A stretch of DNA of 64,000 nt from an uncultured Nitrosomonas sp. (GTDB lineage Bacteria; Pseudomonadota; Gammaproteobacteria; Burkholderiales; Nitrosomonadaceae), in NCBI RefSeq assembly GCF_902826915.1, contig NZ_CADEGP010000002.1, positions 16,366-80,365 on the forward strand, in the 5' to 3' direction. Made by a program: the position numbers and the translations under genes. How positions within the stretch are numbered: the first letter of the stretch is position 1; each line of letters begins with the position of its first letter. Of this stretch, positions 57,401-64,000 are shown piece after piece. A model generated the notes under the pieces. The model did not search any database. It was not told where the DNA came from and saw nothing but the letters and a program-made list of their open reading frames with translations.

Positions 57401-57931
57401 ATGCAGGAAATCGGCTTCAGTCTTTACAGCACGATGCTGGATACTGCGATCCAATCCTTAAAGCAAGGCAAAGAGCCCGACATGCAGCATCCGCTAGGCG
57501 TGGCGACCGAAATCAATCTGCACGTGCCCGCACTGTTACCGGACGACTACTGTCACGACATTCACGAACGTCTGGTGCTGTACAAACGCATGGCCAACTG
57601 CGCCGACAACGAACAATTGGATGACATGCATCGCGAACTGATCGACCGCTTCGGACTGTTGCCCAGTCCGGCACGCACATTACTCGACTGTCACCACCTA
57701 CGCATCGCCGCCAAGCCACTTGGAATCACTCGTATTGATGCGAGTGCAGAAAGCATTCAAATTCAGTTCATTCCGAATCCTCCGATCAATCCGGCGGAAA
57801 TTATCAAACTGATCCAAAGCAGCCGTGAATATTCGCTATCCGGCCCGGATCGATTGAAAGTTCAAGTGCAAATTGCGGATGTTAGTAAGCGGGTGATACG
57901 GATTAAGGAATTGATACAGAAGTTGGGGTAA
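54476..57931 (+). CDS. mfd: Transcription-repair coupling factor Mfd
   Basis: The 1151-residue DNA translocase releases RNA polymerase stalled at lesions and recruits UvrA. Domains run in order: UvrB-like N-terminal region (1-330), CarD-like RNA-polymerase-interacting domain near 480-560 (GDPVVHEQHGIGRYLGL), the RecG-like helicase core with GDVGFGKTEVALRAAF near 633 (Walker A) and DEEHRFGV near 737 (DExH box), motif VI QLRGRVGRS near 907, and the C-terminal TRCF domain. Length and order are standard. No rearrangement is visible. Confidence 0.98.
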   Translation: MQHQHSLPKPGTVSRYADFDGSSDALFLAQLAQQAKPVTVITANALDAQRLLEEIPFFAPELRTHLLPDWETLPYDVFSPHYDLVSERLATLYQVMNSACDVLIAPLTTALYRMLPREYLAAHTFFLKQGETLDMAGLRNQLTLAGYSHVTQVFSPGEYSVRGGLIDLFPMGSPLPYRIDLMDNEIDTIRTFDVDTQRSIYPVKEIRLLPAREFPLDEAGRTCFRGNFREKFEGDPSKKQIYKDISKGLTPAGIEYYLPLFFEQTATLFDYLPENALLCLHQDVRPIIDEFWRDTQSRYQLLRGDMDRPLLPPLELFLSSDSFFGKIKPYARVEILSSIQETKLTAAKPTLPLPPVQVNRHAENPLEKLVTFTSRFTQSGGRILLLAESMGRRELITEYLNQYGLHPNSCENYAQFLSSSQPFMMSVAPLHTGFMHESAQLAFITETELYATHVYGRREREARKTTSTDNILRDLSEIKPGDPVVHEQHGIGRYLGLISMDVGEGESGELSEFLALEYDSGDKLYVPVSQLYLIGRYSGAAPESAPLHKLGSNQWDKAKRKAMQQVRDTAAELLNLYAQRAAREGHTFTLKQHDYDAFAEGFGFEETADQAAAIKAVITDLTSGKPMDRLICGDVGFGKTEVALRAAFVAVADGKQVAILVPTTLLAEQHFQNFSDRFGLIADQWPVKIAELSRFRSAKEQTQAIAGLAKGEIDIIIGTHKLIQKDVHFKNLGLVIIDEEHRFGVRQKEQLKKLRAEVDVLTLTATPIPRTLAMSLEGLRDFSIIATAPQRRLAIRTFVSGFSMGIIREACLRELKRGGQIYFLHNEVSTIQLMYEKLSGLLPEARIHIAHGQMPERELEHVMRDFYQQRFNILLCTTIIETGIDIPSANTIVINNAHKFGLAQLHQLRGRVGRSHHQAYAYLLTPPEESLGAQAKKRLEAIQAMEELGSGFYLAMHDLEIRGAGAVLSESQSGEMQEIGFSLYSTMLDTAIQSLKQGKEPDMQHPLGVATEINLHVPALLPDDYCHDIHERLVLYKRMANCADNEQLDDMHRELIDRFGLLPSPARTLLDCHHLRIAAKPLGITRIDASAESIQIQFIPNPPINPAEIIKLIQSSREYSLSGPDRLKVQVQIADVSKRVIRIKELIQKLG

Positions 57932-58082
57932 ATATGTAATTCTGCTAAATTTTGGAATCAAATAAAAATAGAACCATCTATAATGCACTGAGTAGCAGTA
58001 ATAATCATGATGTTAAATCTGCCTCTAAAAACAGAAGACAAAAGATAAAAATTTGACATGGATTTTCAATACCTAATACAGT

Positions 58083-59258
58083 CTAAACTGGCAGTTCACT
58101 TTCCACTAACCTAACCCAATAGGCAGCACCAAAGGGTAATATCTCGTCATTAAAATCGTAATTTGGATTATGCAACAAACAACTACCCTCCGAGCTACCG
58201 TTGCCAATCCAGATATAGCAGCCGGGTTTTTGCTCTAGCATAAACGCAAAATCCTCAGCACCCATGCTGGGGGTTGGTGCGGCATTGACGCCACTGGCAC
58301 CAGCAATGGCGGTTGCAGCGCGGATCGCGCTGGCAGTCTCATCTGGACTGTTGACAGTAACCGGGTAGCCGGGGTTCTCAGGGTTAAAGTTAATGTCGGC
58401 GTGAATCCTAAAACTCTGCGCGACACTCTGGGCAAGATGGCTGATGCTTTGTTCCAGTTGCACACGCACGGAATTTTTAAAACAGCGAAACGTTCCGCGT
58501 ACTACAGCAGAATCTGGCAGTGCATTCCAGGTATTACCGCCATGAATTTGCGTGACGCTGACCACAACGGCATCGGCCGGATTAATCTGACGGCTGACGA
58601 TGGTTTGTAATTGAGTGACTAGATGCGCTGCAGCGACCAGCACATCGTCCCCCAAATGCGGCATTGCGGCATGAGTCGCTTGCCCTTTCAGATTAATTTC
58701 AAAGCAGTCAAACGAGGCCATCATGGGTCCGGATTTAACTGCGAAATGACCAACGGGAATATCCGGGAAATTATGCATGCCGAAAATCCGTTGCGCAGGG
58801 AATTGCTCAAACAAGCCTTCGTTGATCATTTGATGGGCGCCGGCCCGGCATTCTTCCGCCGGCTGAAAAATAAAATACACTGTCCCGTCAAAACGACCGT
58901 GGCTGGCAAGATAATGCGCTGCACCGAGTAACATGGCGCTATGCCCGTCATGACCGCAGGCATGCATTTTCCCGCTGTGGCGGGATGCGTGTTCAAACCT
59001 GTTTTGCTCTTGGATAAAAAGTGCATCCATATCAGCGCGCAGCGCGATGCTGTCGCTACTGCTGCCACGGCACAGAACTCCGACAATGCCGGTTTTGGCC
59101 AAACCTTGATGCACTTTGATACCAGCTTGCTGCAGTTGCTCGGCAATTAACCGGGCCGTTGCGGTTTCTTCAAATGCGGTTTCCGGATATTGGTGTATCT
59201 GTCTGCGCCAGCGGCGCATGTCGGCTTGTAACGCTAGAATTACCGGATCAATGTTCAT
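58083..59258 (-). CDS. M20-family amidohydrolase (hippurate-hydrolase-like)
   Basis: The 391-residue metal-dependent amidohydrolase has the N-terminal RWRRQIHQYPETAFEE motif, metal-binding HACGHDGHSAMLLGAA near 100, catalytic Glu in QPAEECRAGA near 134, and MGAEDFAFMLEQKPG near 348. Relatives cleave hippurate, N-acetyl amino acids or IAA conjugates. It starts 2 bases after the sulfotransferase gene stop codon, so the two are cotranscribed. The substrate is unknown. Confidence 0.93.
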   Translation of the reverse strand: MNIDPVILALQADMRRWRRQIHQYPETAFEETATARLIAEQLQQAGIKVHQGLAKTGIVGVLCRGSSSDSIALRADMDALFIQEQNRFEHASRHSGKMHACGHDGHSAMLLGAAHYLASHGRFDGTVYFIFQPAEECRAGAHQMINEGLFEQFPAQRIFGMHNFPDIPVGHFAVKSGPMMASFDCFEINLKGQATHAAMPHLGDDVLVAAAHLVTQLQTIVSRQINPADAVVVSVTQIHGGNTWNALPDSAVVRGTFRCFKNSVRVQLEQSISHLAQSVAQSFRIHADINFNPENPGYPVTVNSPDETASAIRAATAIAGASGVNAAPTPSMGAEDFAFMLEQKPGCYIWIGNGSSEGSCLLHNPNYDFNDEILPFGAAYWVRLVESELPV

Positions 59259-59260
59259 AG

Positions 59261-60148
59261 TTAATTTGTGTCGACAGTCGCAGTAATACGCGAAGAGTCA
59301 TACCGATCCGCAGTTTCACGATGAAATTGGGTAAGTCGCCTTTCTGATTGTTCATCACGTTGTTTTTCTAGCTGCAGTTTGGCGGGATTAATTTCCCATC
59401 GCTTGGAAGTAGGGATTTCCAGGAAATGCAGTATTTCTGAAATAATGAATTCAGGGTTTATTTGCAAATCTTCATAATAGATTCGATAAGGATTCAATTT
59501 AAGCTTATCAAAATAAAGTTCAAATTGTGACTGCGCAAACTGAATTTCAGAAATCACTTCTATGATTTGTGCGTTGCTGATGCTTGCAAGCTCTGTTTTT
59601 CCATTGACACCACTATTCCAGTTACTTTTCCATTGCCCTGTTTGTATTGCCACCAGAAATGAAAGCGCTTGCGCGGCAACATCTTTTCGTACGATGTAAA
59701 TGAATTGAGGCTTGGAGATTATCTTGGGAATCACTTTTATACGGGATAAAAAATACAACTGATCCCAAGAAAGTTTGGTAGCAAACACTTCATTCAATGT
59801 GCTGTGGTTATTAGGTAAATTACGTATAAAGCCATCAAAAGAATTTAATTTGCATACAGCGCAATCTTCCAGAACTCGCTCTACATTGAAAAATTCATCG
59901 GCCAATCCCATTAATCCTGTGGCATAGAGCAATTCAGCCAACCAATTCGAACCACAACGGTTTGTAAAACAGAGTATTACTTGTTTTTGTGTATTAATCT
60001 TGATTGATAAATCTCTGAAAAGAAATTTATCAGCTTGACTAAAATATCTTAAAGTTTCAATTTCATGATGTTGAGCGATATATTCGATCGGAAATGGCCG
60101 CTCTCCTGGACGAATAAAATAATAAAGGGATTGTAAAAATGATAGCAT
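59261..60148 (-). CDS. Stf0-like sulfotransferase
   Basis: The 295-residue protein has the PAPS-binding 5'-phosphosulfate loop FTNRCGSNWLAELLYATG near 56 and the VRKDVAAQALSFLVAIQTGQW block near 152 that holds 3'-phosphate contacts in Stf0-type (trehalose/LPS) sulfotransferases; the RIYYEDL segment near 216 also fits. It probably transfers sulfate from PAPS to a glycan or lipid; the acceptor is not deducible. It is the first gene of a pair with the M20 amidohydrolase. Confidence 0.75.
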   Translation of the reverse strand: MLSFLQSLYYFIRPGERPFPIEYIAQHHEIETLRYFSQADKFLFRDLSIKINTQKQVILCFTNRCGSNWLAELLYATGLMGLADEFFNVERVLEDCAVCKLNSFDGFIRNLPNNHSTLNEVFATKLSWDQLYFLSRIKVIPKIISKPQFIYIVRKDVAAQALSFLVAIQTGQWKSNWNSGVNGKTELASISNAQIIEVISEIQFAQSQFELYFDKLKLNPYRIYYEDLQINPEFIISEILHFLEIPTSKRWEINPAKLQLEKQRDEQSERRLTQFHRETADRYDSSRITATVDTN

Positions 60149-60353
60149 CTTGCTTCGACTTATAGCACAGCACCATCAGCATTGCCAAGCTAGGCCGCTG
60201 ATGGTCGGCTCTAAACGATCCAATTGCCAGAAAATTGACAAGTTATTGAAGAAAAGCACTTACAAAGAAATATTCGTGGAATACAAGAGTTATGGGCTAT
60301 AGTCTTAATATCAGATCTGCTGGGAAAATTTAACGAAAATAGGAAGCTTTACT

Positions 60354-60986
60354 ATGCCGCAAATATGGACTCTATTTTTGCTTATGTCATTTCTTCTTGT
60401 TAATTTAGTTAACGCCACTGAACAAACTCCACCAAAGGCAGCCTCCATTGCCAAGGAAAAAGCAGAAATGCTTGAAAAGAAGGTATCTGACAATGATAGC
60501 GAAACACCGCCCAAGCCGGCTGAAACCATTACTAAACACCAAGCGCGAGCGGTCGACCCCAGCGGCGAAGAACCTTTGGAAGATGTAATAACCTGCTTGG
60601 CACGCAGTATCTATTGGGAAGCGAATCGCACCGATGATGCAGAGATGGAAGCCATCGCCAGTGTAGTTATGAACCGACTGGGTCATGAAGGCTTTCCCAG
60701 CACTATCTGTGAAATCGTGAAACAAGGTCAAGAACAGGGTTCCTGCCAGTTTTCATGGTGGTGCGATGGTCGCTTGGATGATGCACAGGAAGAAGAGTCT
60801 TATTCACGTGCGAAGGAAATTGCCCGTATAGCTCTCAACCAGCAACTCCAGGATCCGACAGATGGCGCCATGTACTTTCATAACCGAAAAGTGACTCCAG
60901 ATTGGTCTAGCGAATATATTAGAACCGCCAAGATCGGCGAGCATATCTTCTATAAACCGGCCGATGGCAAGGCCAAGCAGGAGTAG
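60354..60986 (+). CDS. SleB-type cell-wall hydrolase
   Basis: The 210-residue precursor has a signal peptide (about 1-21), a Pro/Lys/Glu-rich linker, and a C-terminal Hydrolase_2 domain (about 78-200) with CLARSIYWEANRTDDAEMEAIASVVMNRLG, including the putative catalytic Glu, and SCQFSWWCDG. This family cleaves peptidoglycan (germination SleB, and proteobacterial relatives of lytic-transglycosylase type). It is monocistronic and ends near a strong hairpin. Confidence 0.9.
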   Translation: MPQIWTLFLLMSFLLVNLVNATEQTPPKAASIAKEKAEMLEKKVSDNDSETPPKPAETITKHQARAVDPSGEEPLEDVITCLARSIYWEANRTDDAEMEAIASVVMNRLGHEGFPSTICEIVKQGQEQGSCQFSWWCDGRLDDAQEEESYSRAKEIARIALNQQLQDPTDGAMYFHNRKVTPDWSSEYIRTAKIGEHIFYKPADGKAKQE

Positions 60987-61120
60987 TCAGTTGATTATTC
61001 AAGAACCCTGCCACACGCTGCGGTACATTTCTACTCTGAACAACGCAAGTTGATAATTCCTGCGAATTACGCACCTAATGCGCGCAATAGATTTAGCAAA
61101 TTTATTCTTTGCAAGCACAA

Positions 61121-61153
61121 TGCTGGCTCTCAATAAGGAATCGAGAGCCAGCA
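61121..61153. terminator. Hairpin between the SleB-like gene and the DUF1269-type pseudogene
   Basis: A perfect 11-bp inverted repeat (TGCTGGCTCTC / GAGAGCCAGCA) with an 11-base loop sits between convergent genes. No clear U-run follows on either strand, but position and strength suit a shared terminator. Confidence 0.6.
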
Positions 61154-61170
61154 CCAAGCTAAAAACATAA

Positions 61171-61678
61171 CTAAGGAAACGAAGGCACCCTCGGTTCGAT
61201 TTGTTCGACTTCGACCTGCGGCAAATGTTGTTTAACTCGATCTTCAACTTCATTCACTCGGTCAGTAGGCACATCAACCAGAACCAGTAATTTACCAGCC
61301 TCAATCTCATCCTCAAATTCCTTGGTTTGTCGATTGCCAACACTCATGCCAACCATACCGTCAACCCATGAACCCACTCCTGCACCCACCAGCGTGGTCG
61401 CCAATAAAACACCTCCAGCGATGACCGTTGATGCTGGTGGCAAGCAACTGCAACCAGCCCAGCAAGCAAACCTGTTGCACCACCTACTGCGACCCCTTGC
61501 TCTACGGCAGGAATAAAATCAGTTTTTTGCAATAGATTAGCTTCCGGCAAATCCTCAAGCGGTATACCACGTTTAGCAAGCACATGGATATGCTTCTCAT
61601 CAATTTTTTCTAGAAGTAAATCCTCGACAATTTTTTGGTAGTATCCATATCTGGAACTAGAAAGTATATACGTCGTAT
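61171..61678 (-). pseudogene. DUF1269-type membrane stress protein gene, decayed
   Basis: Reassembling three frames on the minus strand gives a full DUF1269-like protein: RRIYFLVPDMDTTKK at the start, then KIVEDLLLEKIDEKHIHVLAKRG, LPEANLLQKTDFIPAVEQG, a Gly-rich TM hairpin (PPASTVIAGG), VGNRQTKEFEDEIEAG and a C-terminal VEQIEPRVPSFP. Three lesions break it. The expected start after a strong GGAGGG site is ATA (61676-61678) instead of ATG. One base is missing in the A-run at 61631-61636. One base is missing near 61441. The gene is therefore most likely dead. Confidence 0.85.
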
Positions 61679-62062
61679 AATTCCCTCCTCAGAGATTATA
61701 AATTTAAAAAGAAAACGCAAAAATGCTCTTCTTTTCGGACTTGAAGAATTCCTTTCAGTTAAAACCCAGTATAGTTTGTATTGTCCCCTCTTCTAGTTCT
61801 GATTTAATCGCATCAGGCTTTATTTAACTATACATTTTTAATGTATGTGCATATTGATTTTTCCCAAGCTTATTACTAACAATAAGCCGATAAATTCTTA
61901 CAAATAGCCAATTTAAGTATAGAATAAAGCCATCAACCATCATTTGGAAATTGATATAAAGTATGCTGCAACAACATCTTTTTAACAATTCTCCAGCAAT
62001 AAGCGTTGTTGCTTATTCATTAATGTTGATTAGGGTGCTAATGTTTAATTTTTGGAGGTTAT
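61679..62062. other. AT-rich region upstream of the cytochrome c peroxidase gene
   Basis: About 385 bases separate the decayed DUF1269-type gene and the peroxidase gene, which are divergent. No credible ORF or RNA gene was seen. A small hairpin AATAAGC-N6-GCTTATT (62007-62026 region) lies about 40 bases before the peroxidase ribosome site. Clear -35/-10 pairs could not be assigned. Confidence 0.35.
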
Positions 62063-63121
62063 ATGAAAAGAGTATTCTTATTTCTGGCATTGATGCTAAG
62101 TTCCTATAGTTATGCCCAAAGTGGACATGATCATCAAGGAAATATGCAAAAGGGAGGAGGCCACCATGATGAAATGCACGGTGATGGTCATCACGGAATG
62201 GGCGGGATGATGCATGGCGGCCATCACAAACTTGATAGAACCACACTAAAACACTTTTTCGAACCGCTACCCGCATCAATTATCGACGAAAAAAAGAATG
62301 CCACATTAATTGCGCTGGGCAAAAAGCTTTATTTAGACCCACGGCTTTCAGCAAATGACACGATCTCCTGCAATTCCTGCCATCAGCTAGATAACTTTGG
62401 TGTTGATAGTCAACCCACATCGCCAGGTCATGAGGGAAAACGCGGCGGTAGAAATTCTCCAACCACGTTTAACGCCGCACTTCATATTGCCCAATTCTGG
62501 GATGGGCGTGCTAAAGACGTTGAAGAACAAGCGCTCGGTCCAATTCTGAACCCGATCGAAATGGGTATGCCAAAAGATGTTGATGTAGTCGACAAACTGA
62601 AAAAGATAGACGAATATAAGACTATGTTTGCGCAAGCCTTTAAAGATGAAAAAGATCCAATCCTGTATGTAAATATCGGCAAGGCAATTGGCGCATTCGA
62701 GCGCACGCTCTTAACACCTTCGCGCTTTGATGATTTCCTCAAAGGCGATGAAAATGCATTGAATGACACTGAGAAAAGAGGTTTACAGAAATTCATCAAT
62801 ATGGGATGTGCAAATTGCCACAACGGCGTAGCAATTGGTGGAAATTCATACAAAAAAATTGGTCTTGTCGTACCCTATGAAACCAAAGATTTAGGAAGAT
62901 TTGAAATAACCGGACTTGAAACCGATAAAAAGGTATTTAAAGTACCCAGTCTAAGAAATATTGTCAAAACTGGCCCTTATTTTCACGATGGCTCGGTTGC
63001 AACTTTGGAAGAAGCAATCGAAGAAATGGCAGAACATCAGCTTGGACAAAAGGTAGGACCAGGATTTGTGAGTGACGTTAAAGCTTTCCTGGGATCCTTA
63101 ACTAGTAAAGAAAAAAAATAA
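62063..63121 (+). CDS. Di-haem cytochrome c peroxidase (MauG/CcpA family) with His-rich N-terminus
   Basis: Periplasmic peroxidase reducing H2O2 with electrons from a c-type cytochrome. The 352-residue precursor has a signal peptide (about 1-18) followed by a stretch of about 35 residues very rich in His, Gly and Met, then the two-haem core. Haem sites are CNSCHQL near 103 and CANCHNG near 250. The LTPSRFDDFLKGD region and PSLRNIVKTGPYFHDGS near 298 are typical. A strong ttggagg site precedes the ATG. The His-rich extension is not part of the usual CcpA core and may bind metal. Confidence 0.93.
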   Translation: MKRVFLFLALMLSSYSYAQSGHDHQGNMQKGGGHHDEMHGDGHHGMGGMMHGGHHKLDRTTLKHFFEPLPASIIDEKKNATLIALGKKLYLDPRLSANDTISCNSCHQLDNFGVDSQPTSPGHEGKRGGRNSPTTFNAALHIAQFWDGRAKDVEEQALGPILNPIEMGMPKDVDVVDKLKKIDEYKTMFAQAFKDEKDPILYVNIGKAIGAFERTLLTPSRFDDFLKGDENALNDTEKRGLQKFINMGCANCHNGVAIGGNSYKKIGLVVPYETKDLGRFEITGLETDKKVFKVPSLRNIVKTGPYFHDGSVATLEEAIEEMAEHQLGQKVGPGFVSDVKAFLGSLTSKEKK

Positions 63122-63215
63122 AATTAGATTTTCAATGACTCAAATATAAAATGAGCAGTAAATAATCACTAATTTAATCCACTTGATTATTCGATTGGAG
63201 CAAATGGACAAACTA

Positions 63216-63241
63216 AAAGGGAGCCGCGGCTCCCTTTCTTT
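63216..63241. terminator. Rho-independent terminator between the peroxidase and PEP-CTERM genes
   Basis: The 22-base perfect palindrome AAAGGGAGCCG / CGGCTCCCTTT is followed by C then TTTTA on the plus strand, with an A-run on the left side, so it can serve both convergent genes. Confidence 0.9.
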
Positions 63242-63263
63242 TAGAAACGGAACTGAATACCAA

Positions 63264-63881
63264 TTATCTATTAAGCTCAATATCTTTTCTGTAACGTGCC
63301 ATAAAACCCAATAAACCTAAACCAATCAGAATCATTGCATAAATTCCCGGTTCAGGCACAACACTGGCAAATGAAATCATATCCAATGAGCCGCCATAGC
63401 TATCACTCTTTCCAATGGCACTGAATTTAAGCAAGCCATTGCCGTCAAAATTGAATATCGTTGAATAATTTTGCCAGTTATGATGACTGCTTCCACTGAC
63501 ACCATTTAATACCGTTACAGGCGCTGAACCATCCAGCGTGAATGACAAATCATTGGTGTTGCCAGTACCAGGGCGAGCTGAGTACCAGAAACTGAGCTGG
63601 TATAGCCCCGGCGTCCCAATTAACACCTGCGATATCGAACTATTAGAATAAGTATCCAGTTCAATAAAATTCACACCTTCAAAAGCAGTTCCAGCAACGT
63701 TATTGCGCAACTCGACGTTAGGAGCCCCGTTCCATCCGATCAAGTTTTTATAGATATTCCATGTTCCATTGGACTGAAAATCCGCTTCGAAGCTACCATT
63801 TGTCACAAGCTCTACAGCTGCTGAAGCAAGCATCGGGGTTACGAGAAAGGCACCTACTACATATTTATAAAATCTTTTCAT
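63264..63881 (-). CDS. PEP-CTERM surface/secreted protein
   Basis: The 205-residue precursor has a signal peptide (about 1-22, MLASAA) and a beta-rich mature domain starting VELVTNGSFEADFQ, a carbohydrate-binding-like fold often found in this class. A C-terminal sorting signal has VPEPG near 174, a TM helix and a final Arg/Lys-rich tail (ARYRK). Exosortase recognises and processes this signal. I chose the ATG at 63881, which begins the signal peptide and has aggtg before it; the frame runs 33 codons further upstream. No exosortase gene is in the window. Confidence 0.9.
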   Translation of the reverse strand: MKRFYKYVVGAFLVTPMLASAAVELVTNGSFEADFQSNGTWNIYKNLIGWNGAPNVELRNNVAGTAFEGVNFIELDTYSNSSISQVLIGTPGLYQLSFWYSARPGTGNTNDLSFTLDGSAPVTVLNGVSGSSHHNWQNYSTIFNFDGNGLLKFSAIGKSDSYGGSLDMISFASVVPEPGIYAMILIGLGLLGFMARYRKDIELNR

Positions 63882-64000
63882 ACAATCACCTGTCAAAGAA
63901 GAAAAATATAACCTGCTTCTTAACAACGAATGGCTATGCAAAAGCTTTAGGGAAACACTGATTAATTCACCGCACACCAAGGGCTAATCGAGCGGTTTTG

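Overview
The window reads as chromosome of a moderately AT-rich betaproteobacterium, most likely a Nitrosomonas-type ammonia oxidiser (Nitrosomonadaceae). This rests on gene style and order: ybgC-tolQRAB-pal-cpoB followed directly by queE-queC, a transhydrogenase with a separately encoded alpha-2 subunit, the cysI/DUF934/cysH sulfate-assimilation operon beside cysB, His-rich c-type haem proteins and a PEP-CTERM surface protein. No amo, hao or rRNA gene is present, so the genus is an inference. Most of the window is ordinary housekeeping; one block (about 44.7-51.6 kb) and a few isolated loci look accessory.

Layout. 0-3.3 kb: end of a metal-efflux adaptor and a complete CzcA-type RND pump. 3.4-7.8 kb: clpS-clpA, a cold-shock gene behind a long 5' hairpin, and icd. 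8-10.7 kb: an RpfE-type protein and a membrane PAS-EAL protein with an eroded EAL active site. 10.8-18.4 kb: pntAA-pntAB-pntB, then a response regulator, a very large flavoprotein resembling a fused NfnAB-type transhydrogenase, and an Hpt protein. 18.7-28.5 kb: sulfate assimilation (cysH, DUF934, cysI, cysB), a small cytochrome, several conserved proteins of unknown function, then cysK, serine acetyltransferase and a GlcG-like gene. 28.8 kb: one CAT-anticodon tRNA. 29-37.7 kb: UbiH-family hydroxylase, dsbC, mltA, a 37-residue membrane miniprotein, a Nif3-like protein, a DegQ/DegS-type protease, a 12-TM transporter, a ComEA-like protein and cysM. 37.7-44.4 kb: the Tol-Pal operon running into queuosine genes.

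44.7-51.6 kb is the most unusual region. A degraded IS3-family transposase is followed by four tightly packed genes: a TackOD1 zinc-ribbon protein with a degenerate GGDEF-like end, a membrane family-2 glycosyltransferase of the polysaccharide-synthase type, a TolC-like outer-membrane protein fused to a glycosidase-like TIM-barrel domain, and an HlyD-type periplasmic adaptor. Together they look like a compact synthase-dependent exopolysaccharide machine: synthesis at the inner membrane, a periplasmic bridge, an outer-membrane conduit with a built-in polysaccharide-processing domain, and an unusual cytoplasmic regulator. I do not recognise it as one of the named systems (Bcs, Pga, Pel, Alg).

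51.6-64 kb holds a histidine phosphatase, a TPR-like secreted protein, a short patch with an orphan ORF, a GNAT acetyltransferase and a possible gene remnant, then mfd, an M20 amidohydrolase paired with an Stf0-like sulfotransferase, a SleB-like cell-wall hydrolase, a clearly decayed DUF1269-type gene, a di-haem cytochrome c peroxidase with a His-rich extension, and a PEP-CTERM protein.

Functionally, the window carries much of the cysteine route (APS reductase, sulfite reductase, CysB, serine acetyltransferase, two O-acetylserine sulfhydrylases), NADPH supply (isocitrate dehydrogenase, proton-translocating transhydrogenase, possible Nfn-like enzyme) and envelope maintenance (Tol-Pal, MltA, DegQ, DsbC).
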